From JAEKNW01 sp963678375 (GTDB taxonomy: Bacteria; Cloacimonadota; Cloacimonadia; Cloacimonadales; JAFGVF01), in assembly GCA_963678375.2 (NCBI GenBank), contig OY782831.1, positions 124,001-188,000 on the forward strand: 64,000 bases of DNA, in the 5' to 3' direction. Of this stretch, positions 42,758-52,014 are shown one piece after another. Position 1 is the stretch's first letter. Every line of letters starts with the position of its first letter. Below the pieces are notes generated by a model, which had not been told where the DNA came from, did not search any database, and saw only the letters and a program-made list of their open reading frames with translations. The position numbers and the translations under genes were made by a program.

Positions 42758-44155
42758 TCAAATTTTATGAACAGACAAAGAAATTGTGTCTTCAATTGAC
42801 TCCATTACAATTTCTGATAAAGTAGGATGAGCAAAGACTATCTTCTCAAGATCATGTACACTAGCCTTTTTGCCTATTAAGATGCCACCCTGGGCTATGA
42901 GTTCGGATGCTTGCAATCCAATAATATGCATACCAACAATTCTCTCAGTCTTACTGTCAACTATCGTTTTAGCGAAGCCAAAAGTATTTCCCATACCCAT
43001 AGCTTTACCACTAGCAGTATAAGGGAATTTACCTACTAATATCTCGCCATATTTTTCTTTAGCTTCTTCTTCAGTAAGACCAACTGAAGCTACTTCAGGG
43101 TTAGTAAAAGTACAGCGAGGTACATTCACATAATTAATTGCATCAATATCATGCGGATTATCTTCTAGTTCACTCTTAATAATTTCAGCAACTAAAAGCC
43201 CTTGTTTGGAAGCTGTATGAGCTAGAAGCTGCTTCCCATTCAAATCACCTATAGCATAAAGATTATCAACACCAGTTCGCATATACTCATCAACTACAAT
43301 CGATCCTTTATTTCTTTCAAGTTCAATATTATCAAATTCAATATCACAAGAAGGCGAACGCCCTATACTTACTAAAACCTTTTCAGCGTCAAGAGTCTTA
43401 TCATCAGTAAGAACCAGCTTAATCCCGTCTTCTGTTTCTTCATAAGACTTAACGCCCTTCTTAAGAATAAGTTTCATTTTATTTCTTTTAAAAGCCATCG
43501 CCACTCTTTTAGAAACCTCTTCATCCTCACCAGCTAAGAGTCTAGGAAGGAACTCAACTATAGTAACTTGGCTACCTAATTGCTGGAAAATAGAGGCGAA
43601 TTCACAACCAATAACACCACCACCAACAACAGCTAGTGATTTAGGGAGTTGATCTAATTGGAGTATGTCTTTAGAACTAAGAATCTTTTTATGATCGAAT
43701 TTCATAAAAGGAAGTTCTGTTGGTTTTGAACCAGTGGCTAGGATAACAAAATCAGCAGTTACTTCTTCTGCTTCTGAACTAATATGAAAGAGATCATTTT
43801 GTTTACTAATCTTGGTTACTAGAGACTTAACAAGAGGTAACTTTTGTTTATTGAACATAAATTCAATCCCACCAACCAACTTTTCAACAACTTCATCTTT
43901 TCTTTTATATATCTGAGAAAAATCTATCTCTGGATTATTTAAATTAATCCCAAACTCTTTAGCTTCCTTGATTTCAGAAAAGAGTTCAGCAGTTTTAACT
44001 AAAGTTTTTGTAGGAATACAGCCCCAGTTAAGGCACACTCCTCCTAATCTTTCTTTTTCAAAAACAACAGCTTCAATATTATATTGTTTCAACCTTAATG
44101 CGGTAACATAGCCACCAGGACCGCCACCAATAATTGCTACTTTATAGTGTTTCAT
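42758..44155 (-). CDS. lpdA: Dihydrolipoyl dehydrogenase
   Basis: 465 residues. The FAD site is VAIIGGGPGGYVTALRL at the N-terminus, the redox-active disulfide is GGVCLNWGCIPTKTLVK, the NAD site is AVVGGGVIGCEFASIF and the C-terminal dimer interface has the His-Pro-Thr-Leu-Ser-Glu segment. It reoxidises lipoamide in glycine cleavage or 2-oxoacid dehydrogenase complexes. Its ATG shares one base with the rpoN stop, behind AAGGAGAAAC. Its complex partners are not in the window. Confidence 0.95.
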   Translation of the reverse strand: MKHYKVAIIGGGPGGYVTALRLKQYNIEAVVFEKERLGGVCLNWGCIPTKTLVKTAELFSEIKEAKEFGINLNNPEIDFSQIYKRKDEVVEKLVGGIEFMFNKQKLPLVKSLVTKISKQNDLFHISSEAEEVTADFVILATGSKPTELPFMKFDHKKILSSKDILQLDQLPKSLAVVGGGVIGCEFASIFQQLGSQVTIVEFLPRLLAGEDEEVSKRVAMAFKRNKMKLILKKGVKSYEETEDGIKLVLTDDKTLDAEKVLVSIGRSPSCDIEFDNIELERNKGSIVVDEYMRTGVDNLYAIGDLNGKQLLAHTASKQGLLVAEIIKSELEDNPHDIDAINYVNVPRCTFTNPEVASVGLTEEEAKEKYGEILVGKFPYTASGKAMGMGNTFGFAKTIVDSKTERIVGMHIIGLQASELIAQGGILIGKKASVHDLEKIVFAHPTLSEIVMESIEDTISLSVHKI

Positions 44156-45615
44156 TAGTTTCTCCTTAATCTACTATTTAAAATATTTAATTCATCACGA
44201 TATTTAGCTACAATTCTTCTTGAGACATTCAAACCATCACTTTTGAGCATTTTAACAATATCTTGATCTGTCAAAGGTTTGGATTTATTTTCAGCATCTA
44301 CATATTTTTGGATAAAAGTCTTTACTTTCTGTCTGGAAATAGACTCAAAATTATTATCAAGACCTGCAGTAGAAGTAAAGAACTTCTTAAGAGGATAGAT
44401 ACCGAAAGGAGTATCAGCATATTTATCCTTAACAACCCTGGAAATTGTTGATTCACTTACTCCGATATCTTCTGCAATTGAAGAATAATTAAGTGGTAGT
44501 AATACGCCAGTTTGGTTATAGAAGAAGTCGTACTGGTGTTTAATGATAGAAGTCATCACTCGTTCTAATGTCCTAACCCGCATATACATTGATTTAATCA
44601 AGAACTTTGCAGAATTAATCTTATCTCTAACGTAGTGTACAGTTTCTTTATCAACACTAGCAGAGTTTATTAACTTTCTATATCTTGAATTTATTACTAG
44701 GTTGGGAGAATAAGAGTCATTTACTATCACTTGAAATTCATCACCTACTTCTCGAACAATTACATCTGGGGTGATGTATTTATCGTTGCTCACTACTAGT
44801 CTAAGTCCAGGTTTTGGGTCCAGTTTAGCAATCTGGTCTCTCAAGAAAGTTATATATTCCAAGGAAACTTGATATTTTGCAGCTAATTTCTGATAACGTC
44901 TATGGATCAAATCTTCAAAATCATTTTCAAGTATGGATACCAATAACTTGTTATTCTTCTGTTCCTCATCTAACTGAGAAATAAGACATTGAGACATATT
45001 GCAGGCTGTTAAACCTTTAGGGTTTAATGACATAATTATCTGATGTATTTCTTCGGCTCTACTGATATTTATTTCATATATTTCTGCAACTTCTTGAATA
45101 AAATCTTTATCTCTTATAAAGCCATATTGATCCACAGAATCAATTAGATAAGTTGCAAAGTCGTATTCATCTTCATTCATAGGATAAGAATATAACTGCA
45201 AAAGGTATTCTGCCATTTTATCTTCAGGAGCTTTTAAGTATTTCTCATAAAGCGGACCATCATCATCATCTTTGTTATATGAGTAGTCTTTATTATGGTT
45301 AGTCATTTGATGAAATTCATTCCATGAATCCAAAATTTCAGTGAGTTCTTGAGCTTCTTCTAAAGTTTTTGAAACCTCATCATTTTCTTCGCCCATTTCT
45401 TTTTCTTCAGTAACTTCTTCATCTCGAATAACATCATCATCACTGTTCGAATCATCTATATCCCTCATCTCAAGCAATGGATTTTTCATTATCTCCTGTT
45501 TAAGATGTAGTTCAAGTTCCATTAATGGTAAAGTTAGCATCTGCAAAGATTGAAGCATCTTTGGTTTGAGTGCTAGCTCTTGTTTCTGCTTTATCGTTAA
45601 TATTTGATCTAACAT
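44155..45615 (-). CDS. rpoN: RNA polymerase sigma-54 factor
   Basis: 486 residues. Region I is Gln/Leu-rich (QSLQMLTLPLMELELHLKQE), an acidic region II follows, then the core-binding domain, the helix-turn-helix (IAEDIGVSESTISRVVKDK) and a C-terminal RpoN box variant VSRRIVAKYRDELNI (canonical ARRTVAKYRE). It recognises -24/-12 promoters and needs activator ATPases, none of which are in the window. It lies 4 bp after lptB and overlaps lpdA by one base. Confidence 0.95.
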   Translation of the reverse strand: MLDQILTIKQKQELALKPKMLQSLQMLTLPLMELELHLKQEIMKNPLLEMRDIDDSNSDDDVIRDEEVTEEKEMGEENDEVSKTLEEAQELTEILDSWNEFHQMTNHNKDYSYNKDDDDGPLYEKYLKAPEDKMAEYLLQLYSYPMNEDEYDFATYLIDSVDQYGFIRDKDFIQEVAEIYEINISRAEEIHQIIMSLNPKGLTACNMSQCLISQLDEEQKNNKLLVSILENDFEDLIHRRYQKLAAKYQVSLEYITFLRDQIAKLDPKPGLRLVVSNDKYITPDVIVREVGDEFQVIVNDSYSPNLVINSRYRKLINSASVDKETVHYVRDKINSAKFLIKSMYMRVRTLERVMTSIIKHQYDFFYNQTGVLLPLNYSSIAEDIGVSESTISRVVKDKYADTPFGIYPLKKFFTSTAGLDNNFESISRQKVKTFIQKYVDAENKSKPLTDQDIVKMLKSDGLNVSRRIVAKYRDELNILNSRLRRN

Positions 45616-45619
45616 GTAT

Positions 45620-46375
45620 CTATCTTACCACTGTATTACTTTGAAATCTATCACCTAAATAGAGTTCTCGTGCTTTTGGGTTATTTATCAGTTCATCAGA
45701 TGTTCCAGTTACCATAATTTGCCCTTCAAAAGTAATATAAGCCCTATCTACAATTTTTAGAGTTTCTGTAACATTATGATCTGTAATCATTATTCCGATA
45801 TTTTTTGATTTTAATTTGAGTATAATATCTTGAATATCATTGATAGAAATTGGATCAACACCTGCAAAGGGTTCATCCATAAAGAGGAATGAGGGATTAG
45901 TTACTAGAGAACGTGTTATTTCTAATTTTCTTCGCTCTCCACCAGAAAGAGTATAAGCTTTTTGTTTAGCTACTTTTGTTAAATTCAATTCAGCTAAATA
46001 ATCGTCTAACATTTTCTTTCTATCTTTTTTAGCCACATCTACAGTTTCTAATATAGCTAAGATATTTTGTTCAACTGTTAATTTATGGAAGATAGATGGA
46101 GCTTGAGCAAGATAGCCAATTCCTAGCTGGGCTCTTTTATACATTGGTTTGTGAGTAATGTCAGTATCATTGAAAAGAACCTTACCTTTGTTTGGCTTGG
46201 TTAAGCCTAAAATCATGTAAAAAGTAGTTGTTTTACCAGCTCCATTAGGACCTAGAATACCAACAACTTCTCCTTGTGAGATGTTTAAGCTCAAATCATT
46301 GACAACTCTTCGCTTACCGTATATTTTAACTAAATTTTTAGCTTCTATGTGATTTATTGTTTTATCCATATACAT
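45620..46375 (-). CDS. lptB: LPS export ABC ATPase LptB
   Basis: 251 residues. Walker A is GILGPNGAGKTTTFYMI, Q-loop GIGYLAQAPSIF, signature LSGGERRKLEI and Walker B SFLFMDEPFAGVDP. The match to LptB is strong, including RYLAQ-type and the FAGVDP ending. It powers lipopolysaccharide transport to the outer membrane, so the cell is diderm. The exact start is uncertain (46375 or 46369); no good ribosome binding site is visible. Confidence 0.93.
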   Translation of the reverse strand: MYMDKTINHIEAKNLVKIYGKRRVVNDLSLNISQGEVVGILGPNGAGKTTTFYMILGLTKPNKGKVLFNDTDITHKPMYKRAQLGIGYLAQAPSIFHKLTVEQNILAILETVDVAKKDRKKMLDDYLAELNLTKVAKQKAYTLSGGERRKLEITRSLVTNPSFLFMDEPFAGVDPISINDIQDIILKLKSKNIGIMITDHNVTETLKIVDRAYITFEGQIMVTGTSDELINNPKARELYLGDRFQSNTVVR

Positions 46376-46688
46376 AAAATAATGAATTTGAGCTTACTTG
46401 TCAAGAAATTTAAGCAATTTTTTTTCCAAAAATAGAAAAATATTTTTTTATCTTTCTATAAGTGTAAATTTAGTATGAGAATAGCTAGTTAAAATGCACC
46501 TTTCAAGCACCTAGTTTTATTAACATATAACTGATTTTTACTGACAAAATAATTATGATAATTGCTATTTTGGATATATTTTCGCATTACTAGCAATCTA
46601 CTATAGCAATTGCTAAAATAGAGTCTTCACGTTTTATCCCCAATGCTGCAGTAGGGCCTTAGTTATGTTAATACCCTATTTTCATATT

Positions 46689-46750
46689 TCCTCCAATGTT
46701 ACTCTCCTTATGTTTTTCTAGGTCATGGTGGAGAGAGTAGCAGTCAAGGA
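46689..46750. repeat. Dispersed palindrome, copy C
   Basis: Left arm 46689-46712 and right arm 46723-46750 flank a 10-nt spacer. The right arm is longer by several bases; cores are TGTTACTCTCC and GGAGAGAGTAGCA, and the end is TCAAGGAG as in copy B. Located between lptB start and the thyX terminator. Confidence 0.65.
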
Positions 46751-46781
46751 GTAATATTACTTAAAAAAACTAGAAAAAAAA

Positions 46782-46822
46782 TTGAGGAAATGCTATAAAA
46801 GTCAAATTTAGCATTTCCTCAA
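46782..46822 (-). terminator. Strong intrinsic terminator of the thyX operon
   Basis: A perfect 14-bp stem (46782-46795 with 46809-46822; TTGAGGAAATGCTA / TAGCATTTCCTCAA). On the minus strand it is followed by TTTTTTTTCTAG. It lies 50 bp beyond the thyX stop and ends the long Gx-to-thyX operon. Confidence 0.93.
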
Positions 46823-46872
46823 GTAAATCTTAAATGTAAGTTAAATGTGTGTTTTAATGGTTAAGCTAAACA

Positions 46873-48261
46873 CTAGTCTTTAACATCAACAAGAATACTC
46901 TGATTGAATTTATCTTTCCCCATCATCAAAGAAGCAGATAATGGCGCAACTTCTTGGATTTTCTGGGTTATAAAATCAGAAAGTTCTTGAATTTCCCATT
47001 GGGCATGTTTATCACTTCTCAATCTACTAAAGTGATAAAGCTCTCTCAAGTTTGCCTTCATAACAACTCTAACTTTGTGGGCGTTAGTTAGGATATATGG
47101 AGCAATTTCTTCATCTAATTTAGAAAAAAGACCAGATATTTTTTCATAAGCTTCTTGGAAAACATCTGTTTGCTTCAAAAGCTTGAGTTGTGGTGGAATA
47201 ACATAACCATCACTTATTTTATATTGTGATTTTATTATTGTAGCCATTCTATGTCTCTTTAACTGAGCATAGCAAGATGCTGAAATATCAAATTGGAATT
47301 CAAATTCTGCTGATTCGAAAGCCTTAATAGGTAAATGATAAGCTTTCATATTTTCAAATATAGATTTGAACATGTTTTTTAAGTCAGGATAAGAAAGAGA
47401 TGATAGGTAGTTTTCTATCTTCTCTATTGATTCACCGCAGTTTTCAAACATATAATAAGCTAAAATCTTGATATCAGTCTTAGGAGTATAGAAATTAAGT
47501 TTCCAATGATAATCATTATCTATATTCGATAAGGCTGGTATATTGCCTTGGAATTTTTCATAGGCTTCAGCATCTGTATACTTTATAACAGAAGGGGCTA
47601 TTGATTTAACCTGCTTAACTATTAAATCCTTAAGGAGTTTACCTTCAGAAAGACCGCAACCATCTAATCTTCTTAACAATCGTTCCAAACTTCTGGCATT
47701 TATAGTTGCACCCATTTGAGTTAGTGTAGCTAAAGGAAGAATATAACGTGCATCTTCTTTTGCCTTCCCCTCTAAGTCTCTTTTTGAACCAGAAAAGTTT
47801 TGCTTAATAAGATTATCCTTAGCTGCTTGAAACATTTTTTCGTAGCTAGCGAAAAGGAAATCCATAAGTTCAACATACTCTTTTCTTAATTGATCTGTAA
47901 GGACATCAGGAATATAGTAGGCTGAAGTAAAAGTGACGTAACGCTGTGATTTTTCGGTAAAAGAAGCTAGACGTGACTTCTGGATAAATTCAGTAAGATA
48001 ACGAGAAACATCTAAGATATCTAAATTAAATACTACATGTTCTGCAATAGAGCTATGCCCCATCTCGAAAATTATACTATCGTTAGACTTTCTAGCCTTT
48101 TCTACCTCTCCCAAAGCCTGTTTACGAAGAGCTGAAACATCTTTCTTGCTTCTTGAAATTCGAGCATAAGCAGCTGATATTACCTCAGGAGTAGCTTGGG
48201 TTTTATCTAGCTTATCAATTAAACTTTTGTCAATATTATAACCAGCGACATTAATCTTCAT
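46873..48261 (-). CDS. thyX: Tandem FAD-dependent thymidylate synthase (ThyX-like)
   Basis: 462 residues, roughly twice a minimal ThyX, with two ThyX-like halves. The N-terminal half has GHSSIAEHVVFNL and a ThyX-motif counterpart FIQKSRLASFTEKSQRYV; the C-terminal half has QLKRHRMATIIKSQYKISDGY. The classical RHRxxSxNExSxRY is split: RHR survives in the second half, S-E-S-RY in the first. Long ThyX proteins exist (for example in Chlamydia). Start ATG 48261 follows AAAGG at 6 nt and overlaps the deoC stop; ATG 48267 is less well placed. With deoC it forms a deoxynucleotide pair. Confidence 0.8.
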   Translation of the reverse strand: MKINVAGYNIDKSLIDKLDKTQATPEVISAAYARISRSKKDVSALRKQALGEVEKARKSNDSIIFEMGHSSIAEHVVFNLDILDVSRYLTEFIQKSRLASFTEKSQRYVTFTSAYYIPDVLTDQLRKEYVELMDFLFASYEKMFQAAKDNLIKQNFSGSKRDLEGKAKEDARYILPLATLTQMGATINARSLERLLRRLDGCGLSEGKLLKDLIVKQVKSIAPSVIKYTDAEAYEKFQGNIPALSNIDNDYHWKLNFYTPKTDIKILAYYMFENCGESIEKIENYLSSLSYPDLKNMFKSIFENMKAYHLPIKAFESAEFEFQFDISASCYAQLKRHRMATIIKSQYKISDGYVIPPQLKLLKQTDVFQEAYEKISGLFSKLDEEIAPYILTNAHKVRVVMKANLRELYHFSRLRSDKHAQWEIQELSDFITQKIQEVAPLSASLMMGKDKFNQSILVDVKD

Positions 48262-49045
48262 ACTCATCCTTTAATATTTTTACAGTAGCACTTGCCCCTA
48301 TCCTATTAGCACCAGCTTTAAGCATATAAATAGCAGTTTCACGGTCTCTTATTCCACCCGCAGCTTTTACACCTATTTTAGGGCCTACAACTTTTCTCAT
48401 TAAAGAAACATCTTCGATAGTTGCACCACTTTTATTAAAGCCAGTAGATGTTTTAATAAACTCTGCACCAGCTTTTTTAGAGAGAAGAGCTGCTATGATT
48501 ATTTCTTCATTCGTAAGCAGACAGTTTTCAAAGATAACTTTTAAGATTGCTCCCATATCAGCACAAGTTTGTGAAATAGATTTTATTTCTTCAAGCACTT
48601 GAGAATATTTTTTATCTTTTAACCAGTTTACTTTGAGAACCATATCGATTTCATTAGCACCATCGTAAATTGCTTGTTTAGTTTCTGTAATTATTGTATC
48701 AGTCAAGGAATTGGATAAAGGGAAACCAACTACTGAACAAGTTAAGACTTTTCGCAAGTTTTTAGCAACAAGTTTGACATATAAAGGATTAACACAAACA
48801 GATTTCGTAAGATAATAATCAGCTTCTTTACAGATTGCATTTACAGATTCTTCATTGGCTTCAGGTTTTAAGATAGTATGATCAATATATTGTGCTAAGT
48901 GATCAAAATCACTAGCTATTTGATCTTTATTATTTGCTCTACAAACTCTACAATCTAAACATACTTGATGTTGGCCTCCACATTTACAAGGTTTAGGATC
49001 GGTTATACCTAGAACTTCAATAGCTATTTTTTTAATATCTTCCAT
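48251..49045 (-). CDS. deoC: Deoxyribose-phosphate aldolase with Cys-rich N-terminal extension
   Basis: 264 residues, splitting deoxyribose-5-phosphate into acetaldehyde and glyceraldehyde-3-phosphate. The barrel is clear: YIDHTILKPEA, VVGFPLSNS, the first Lys in DMVLKVNWL, Schiff-base Lys in EFIKTSTGF and GVKAAGGIRD. About 40 residues precede the barrel, including CKCGGQHQVCLDCRVC (five cysteines and a histidine), which looks like a metal-binding knuckle. The gene is translationally linked to thyX, whose start lies inside its last codons. Confidence 0.93.
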   Translation of the reverse strand: MEDIKKIAIEVLGITDPKPCKCGGQHQVCLDCRVCRANNKDQIASDFDHLAQYIDHTILKPEANEESVNAICKEADYYLTKSVCVNPLYVKLVAKNLRKVLTCSVVGFPLSNSLTDTIITETKQAIYDGANEIDMVLKVNWLKDKKYSQVLEEIKSISQTCADMGAILKVIFENCLLTNEEIIIAALLSKKAGAEFIKTSTGFNKSGATIEDVSLMRKVVGPKIGVKAAGGIRDRETAIYMLKAGANRIGASATVKILKDEYED

Positions 49046-49059
49046 AAGACCTTCCTTTA

Positions 49060-50124
49060 TTACTTTTTAACTGTACCTGCTAATTGGCCACAGGCTCCTT
49101 TTATATCATTTCCTCTACTATCCCGCTGGATAATAGGGCATTGAAGTTGTGAAAGTTTAGCCTTGAATTCTTCAATTTCCTTTTCACTTGGAGATTCATA
49201 ATCAAGTCCCTCAACAGGATTCCAGGCAATTAAGTTTAATTTGCATGATTGATCTCCTAGGAATTTCAACAAAGCTCTAACATCATCATTCCCCATATTA
49301 AAATTCTTAATCATAACGTACTCGAAGGTAATCTTATAGGATGTTTTATGTCTGAAATCCAATAAGGTTTTCTTCAAGTCTGATAAAGGGAATACTTTAT
49401 TAACTGGCATGATTTCATCTCTTTTACTATCTAATACAGCATTTAGAGATACAGCTAACTTTACTTTAATATCTTCGTTAGCTAAGAGGTTTATTTTGGG
49501 AATAAGACCACAAGTTGATATTGTGATTTTACGCGATCTTAAGTTAACTGCTTTTTCATCTGTAAAAATCCTAACTGCTTGAACAACATTATCATAGTTA
49601 TCAAGTGGTTCACCCATTCCCATAAACACAACATTTGTCAGCTTTCTATCTTTGATATATTTCTTTGCTAATAGTAACTGACCAATAATTTCTGAAGTTT
49701 GGAGATTGCGCTTGAGCCCTAATTTACCAGTCGCACAGAACTTACATTTTCTGGAACAACCCACTTGAGAAGATAAACAAAGGGTAGCACTCTTTTCTGA
49801 AGGCATTAATATCATTTCTATCACTGAATGATCCCATAATTCTAAAAGAAACTTAACAGATCCATCCTTAGATTTATAAGATTCTTTGACTTGGGGAAGA
49901 TTTAATCGGAAATGTGATTTAAGTTTATTCCTAAGTTCTTTTGACAGATTTAACATCTCAGCAAAGTCATAAACTTGTTTATCATAAACCCAGTCTAATA
50001 CTTGACTTGCTCTAAATTTACTTTCACCTAAGTCCTGTATCCTTTGGTAAAACTCAACAGGAGTTAGGTCTAATAAATTAATACGATCCTGGGATTGAGC
50101 TGATATCTTCATCATCTGGCACAT
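49060..50124 (-). CDS. rlmN: 23S rRNA/tRNA adenine-2-methyltransferase RlmN
   Basis: 354 residues (from the longest start), a radical-SAM enzyme methylating A2503 of 23S rRNA and some tRNAs. The radical-SAM loop is SSQVGCSRKCKFCATG, the SAM segment is VFMGMGEPLDNYDNV, and the C-terminal methylcysteine is in RGNDIKGACGQLAG. The true start is uncertain: ATGs at 50124, 50115 and 50112 all lie inside the end of ricT and lack a ribosome binding site, so translation is probably coupled to ricT. Confidence 0.93.
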   Translation of the reverse strand: MCQMMKISAQSQDRINLLDLTPVEFYQRIQDLGESKFRASQVLDWVYDKQVYDFAEMLNLSKELRNKLKSHFRLNLPQVKESYKSKDGSVKFLLELWDHSVIEMILMPSEKSATLCLSSQVGCSRKCKFCATGKLGLKRNLQTSEIIGQLLLAKKYIKDRKLTNVVFMGMGEPLDNYDNVVQAVRIFTDEKAVNLRSRKITISTCGLIPKINLLANEDIKVKLAVSLNAVLDSKRDEIMPVNKVFPLSDLKKTLLDFRHKTSYKITFEYVMIKNFNMGNDDVRALLKFLGDQSCKLNLIAWNPVEGLDYESPSEKEIEEFKAKLSQLQCPIIQRDSRGNDIKGACGQLAGTVKK

Positions 50125-50941
50125 ACTTTATTTTTGCTTTCTTTTTAAATTCTTCTAAATCAATCACTTCCATTGATTGATCTTGGGCTGAAAGATAAAC
50201 TTTCTTATTATAATAATCATTCTTGAAGACATACCACATCTGTTTATGAAGTAGAGCTTTAGTTCCTATAACTGGGAAATCTTTTGCTACTTCTTCATAA
50301 TATTCTTCTTCAAATTGTAAACAGCATAATAACCTACCACAAGGACCGGAAATTTTGGAGAGATTACCAGCTAAATTTTGGTCTTTAGCCATTTTTATTG
50401 TAACTTGATTAAACTTTCTCATGAAAGATGCACAACAATAAACCTTTCCACACATACCAAATCCACCTAGAAGTTTGGCTTCATCTCTTCCAGTTGTTTG
50501 ATGCAGTTCAATTCTTGTCTTAAAAATGTTTGCTAGTTCTCGAACAAAGAGACGAAAATCAATTCTTCCATCTGCAGTAAAATTGAAGGTAAGTTTGTTA
50601 CCATCATATTGATAAACAGTAGAAATTAATTTCATTTCAAAATCATACTTAGCTAGGATTTCTAAAAATGTTGCACTAGCTTTTTCTTCTTTATTCTGGA
50701 TAATAGTTAAAGCTGATAAATCATTATCCTCAACCATTCTCACATATTTATACTCTTTATATTCACTCTTCAATCTATCAATCTGTTCTTGAGGTATGTT
50801 AGTACTCAGAATACTACAAAAATCTATTCCACGTTCTACCTCAATTATTATTGAATCGTCAGGCCTTAATTCTAAATCCTTATCAACTTTGATATAGGCA
50901 ATTTTCCCTGATCTAAATTCAATTTCAATATATTTTGTCAT
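50078..50941 (-). CDS. ricT: PSP1-domain protein RicT/YaaT
   Basis: 287 residues. The conserved PSP1 region shows LTFNFTADGRIDFRLFVREL and two Cys pairs, GMCGKVYCC and GPCGRLLCC, near residues 160-200. In Bacillus the RicAFT complex holds [4Fe-4S] clusters and affects RNA processing; whether that applies here is inference. ATG abuts the stop of the GlmU-like gene. It overlaps rlmN by 47 nt. Confidence 0.9.
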   Translation of the reverse strand: MTKYIEIEFRSGKIAYIKVDKDLELRPDDSIIIEVERGIDFCSILSTNIPQEQIDRLKSEYKEYKYVRMVEDNDLSALTIIQNKEEKASATFLEILAKYDFEMKLISTVYQYDGNKLTFNFTADGRIDFRLFVRELANIFKTRIELHQTTGRDEAKLLGGFGMCGKVYCCASFMRKFNQVTIKMAKDQNLAGNLSKISGPCGRLLCCLQFEEEYYEEVAKDFPVIGTKALLHKQMWYVFKNDYYNKKVYLSAQDQSMEVIDLEEFKKKAKIKYVPDDEDISSIPGSY

Positions 50942-52014
50942 TAAGCTTCCTCATTTAAATATTGTTTTAAGAGTTTATGTTCTATTTTGCTAAACTTAAC
51001 TTTTTTGTCAAACTTGATAATTTCTAATTTTGATCCTCGCACTTCTTGATATTGACAAATATTTTCATCTGTAGAATTGCTAAAGGCAAAAACAAGGGAG
51101 TAATCCCGAATTTTGGTTACTTTTTTATCAATAAAAAAATCTGATTCAATAGATAATCCAGCTTCAAATTTTGTCCATTCTCCAACATAACACCTATTCA
51201 GACACCCTCTGAAAGGTTTCATTGTATAGGCTTGAATAATAGATGCAACTATCTCTCCACCTATATTACACTTTTTACCAATTGCGACTCCATTTCTAAT
51301 GCTAGTTGATGCGTTTATAATAGAATCTTTGCCAATATAAGCTGGACCTTCAATAGTAGCATTTAAGCCAATGACAGCTCCCTCATCAATGATGATTGGA
51401 CCTTGAGTAGCATCTAGAACAGCTCCATGCTTTAGTACTGCTCCTTGGCCAATCCAAACATCGTAAGGATTTATCACAGTCACCCCTTGTTCTGTTTCAG
51501 AGTAGTTGTCTTTATCATAAAAGAAGTCTGTATAATCTTGTTTGATGCATTCCTTAGTTGACTCCACTATCTCATCTAATGATAGCCATAAATCAGCACG
51601 GGTGATCTCCTTTTTAAGATGTTGAAAATCTTTTTGAAGAAATCTACTACTATCACAAGATTCATCTTTATCACTGAAAATTTTAACTGCAAGGAAGTCC
51701 CGATTTTCATTCATGAGAATTGATTCATTCCCCATCTTATCAATTACTTCAGCTAGTTGCTCATTTATCTTTAATCTACCATTTATAAAGCAGATATTAC
51801 CTTGAGGAATTTGGTTTATTTCCTTATCATTATGTCTTTCTTTATATAATTCTTCTAACTTATTATCTATTATTAAAGAAACCTCATCAATACCAAGGTA
51901 TCCTTCAATTTTCTGACGAAGTTTGAGTACTCCCGCTCTAATATCCAATTGAGATTTTAGGGGAGCAATTTCAGAATACTTTAATTTTAAATCATCAACT
52001 ATCAAGTACTTCAT
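50941..52014 (-). CDS. GlmU/sugar-nucleotidyltransferase-like protein with left-handed helix
   Basis: 357 residues related to the GlmU-transferase (NTP_transf_4) family. The N-terminal ~190 residues lack an evident G-x-G-T-R-x nucleotide loop, so nucleotidyltransfer is doubtful. The C-terminal half is hexapeptide-repeat helix (ATQGPIIIDEGAVIGLNATI, GPAYIGKDSIINASTSIRNG). I chose ATG 52014, behind AAAGGAAACATA, over a start at 52077 inside the glycosyltransferase gene. It overlaps that gene by 20 nt. Likely role is in sugar or cell-wall precursor metabolism. Confidence 0.75.
   Translation of the reverse strand: MKYLIVDDLKLKYSEIAPLKSQLDIRAGVLKLRQKIEGYLGIDEVSLIIDNKLEELYKERHNDKEINQIPQGNICFINGRLKINEQLAEVIDKMGNESILMNENRDFLAVKIFSDKDESCDSSRFLQKDFQHLKKEITRADLWLSLDEIVESTKECIKQDYTDFFYDKDNYSETEQGVTVINPYDVWIGQGAVLKHGAVLDATQGPIIIDEGAVIGLNATIEGPAYIGKDSIINASTSIRNGVAIGKKCNIGGEIVASIIQAYTMKPFRGCLNRCYVGEWTKFEAGLSIESDFFIDKKVTKIRDYSLVFAFSNSTDENICQYQEVRGSKLEIIKFDKKVKFSKIEHKLLKQYLNEEA

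Larger units (their letters stand above)
46376..46872. other. Spacer between lptB and thyX
   Basis: 497 bp, AT-rich. Contains the dispersed palindrome copy C (46689-46750) and the thyX terminator (46782-46822). On the minus strand a stop-free 22-codon stretch, 46658 to 46593 (GPTAALGIKRED at its start), may be a relic of a gene, but it is too short to be sure. Confidence 0.5.
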
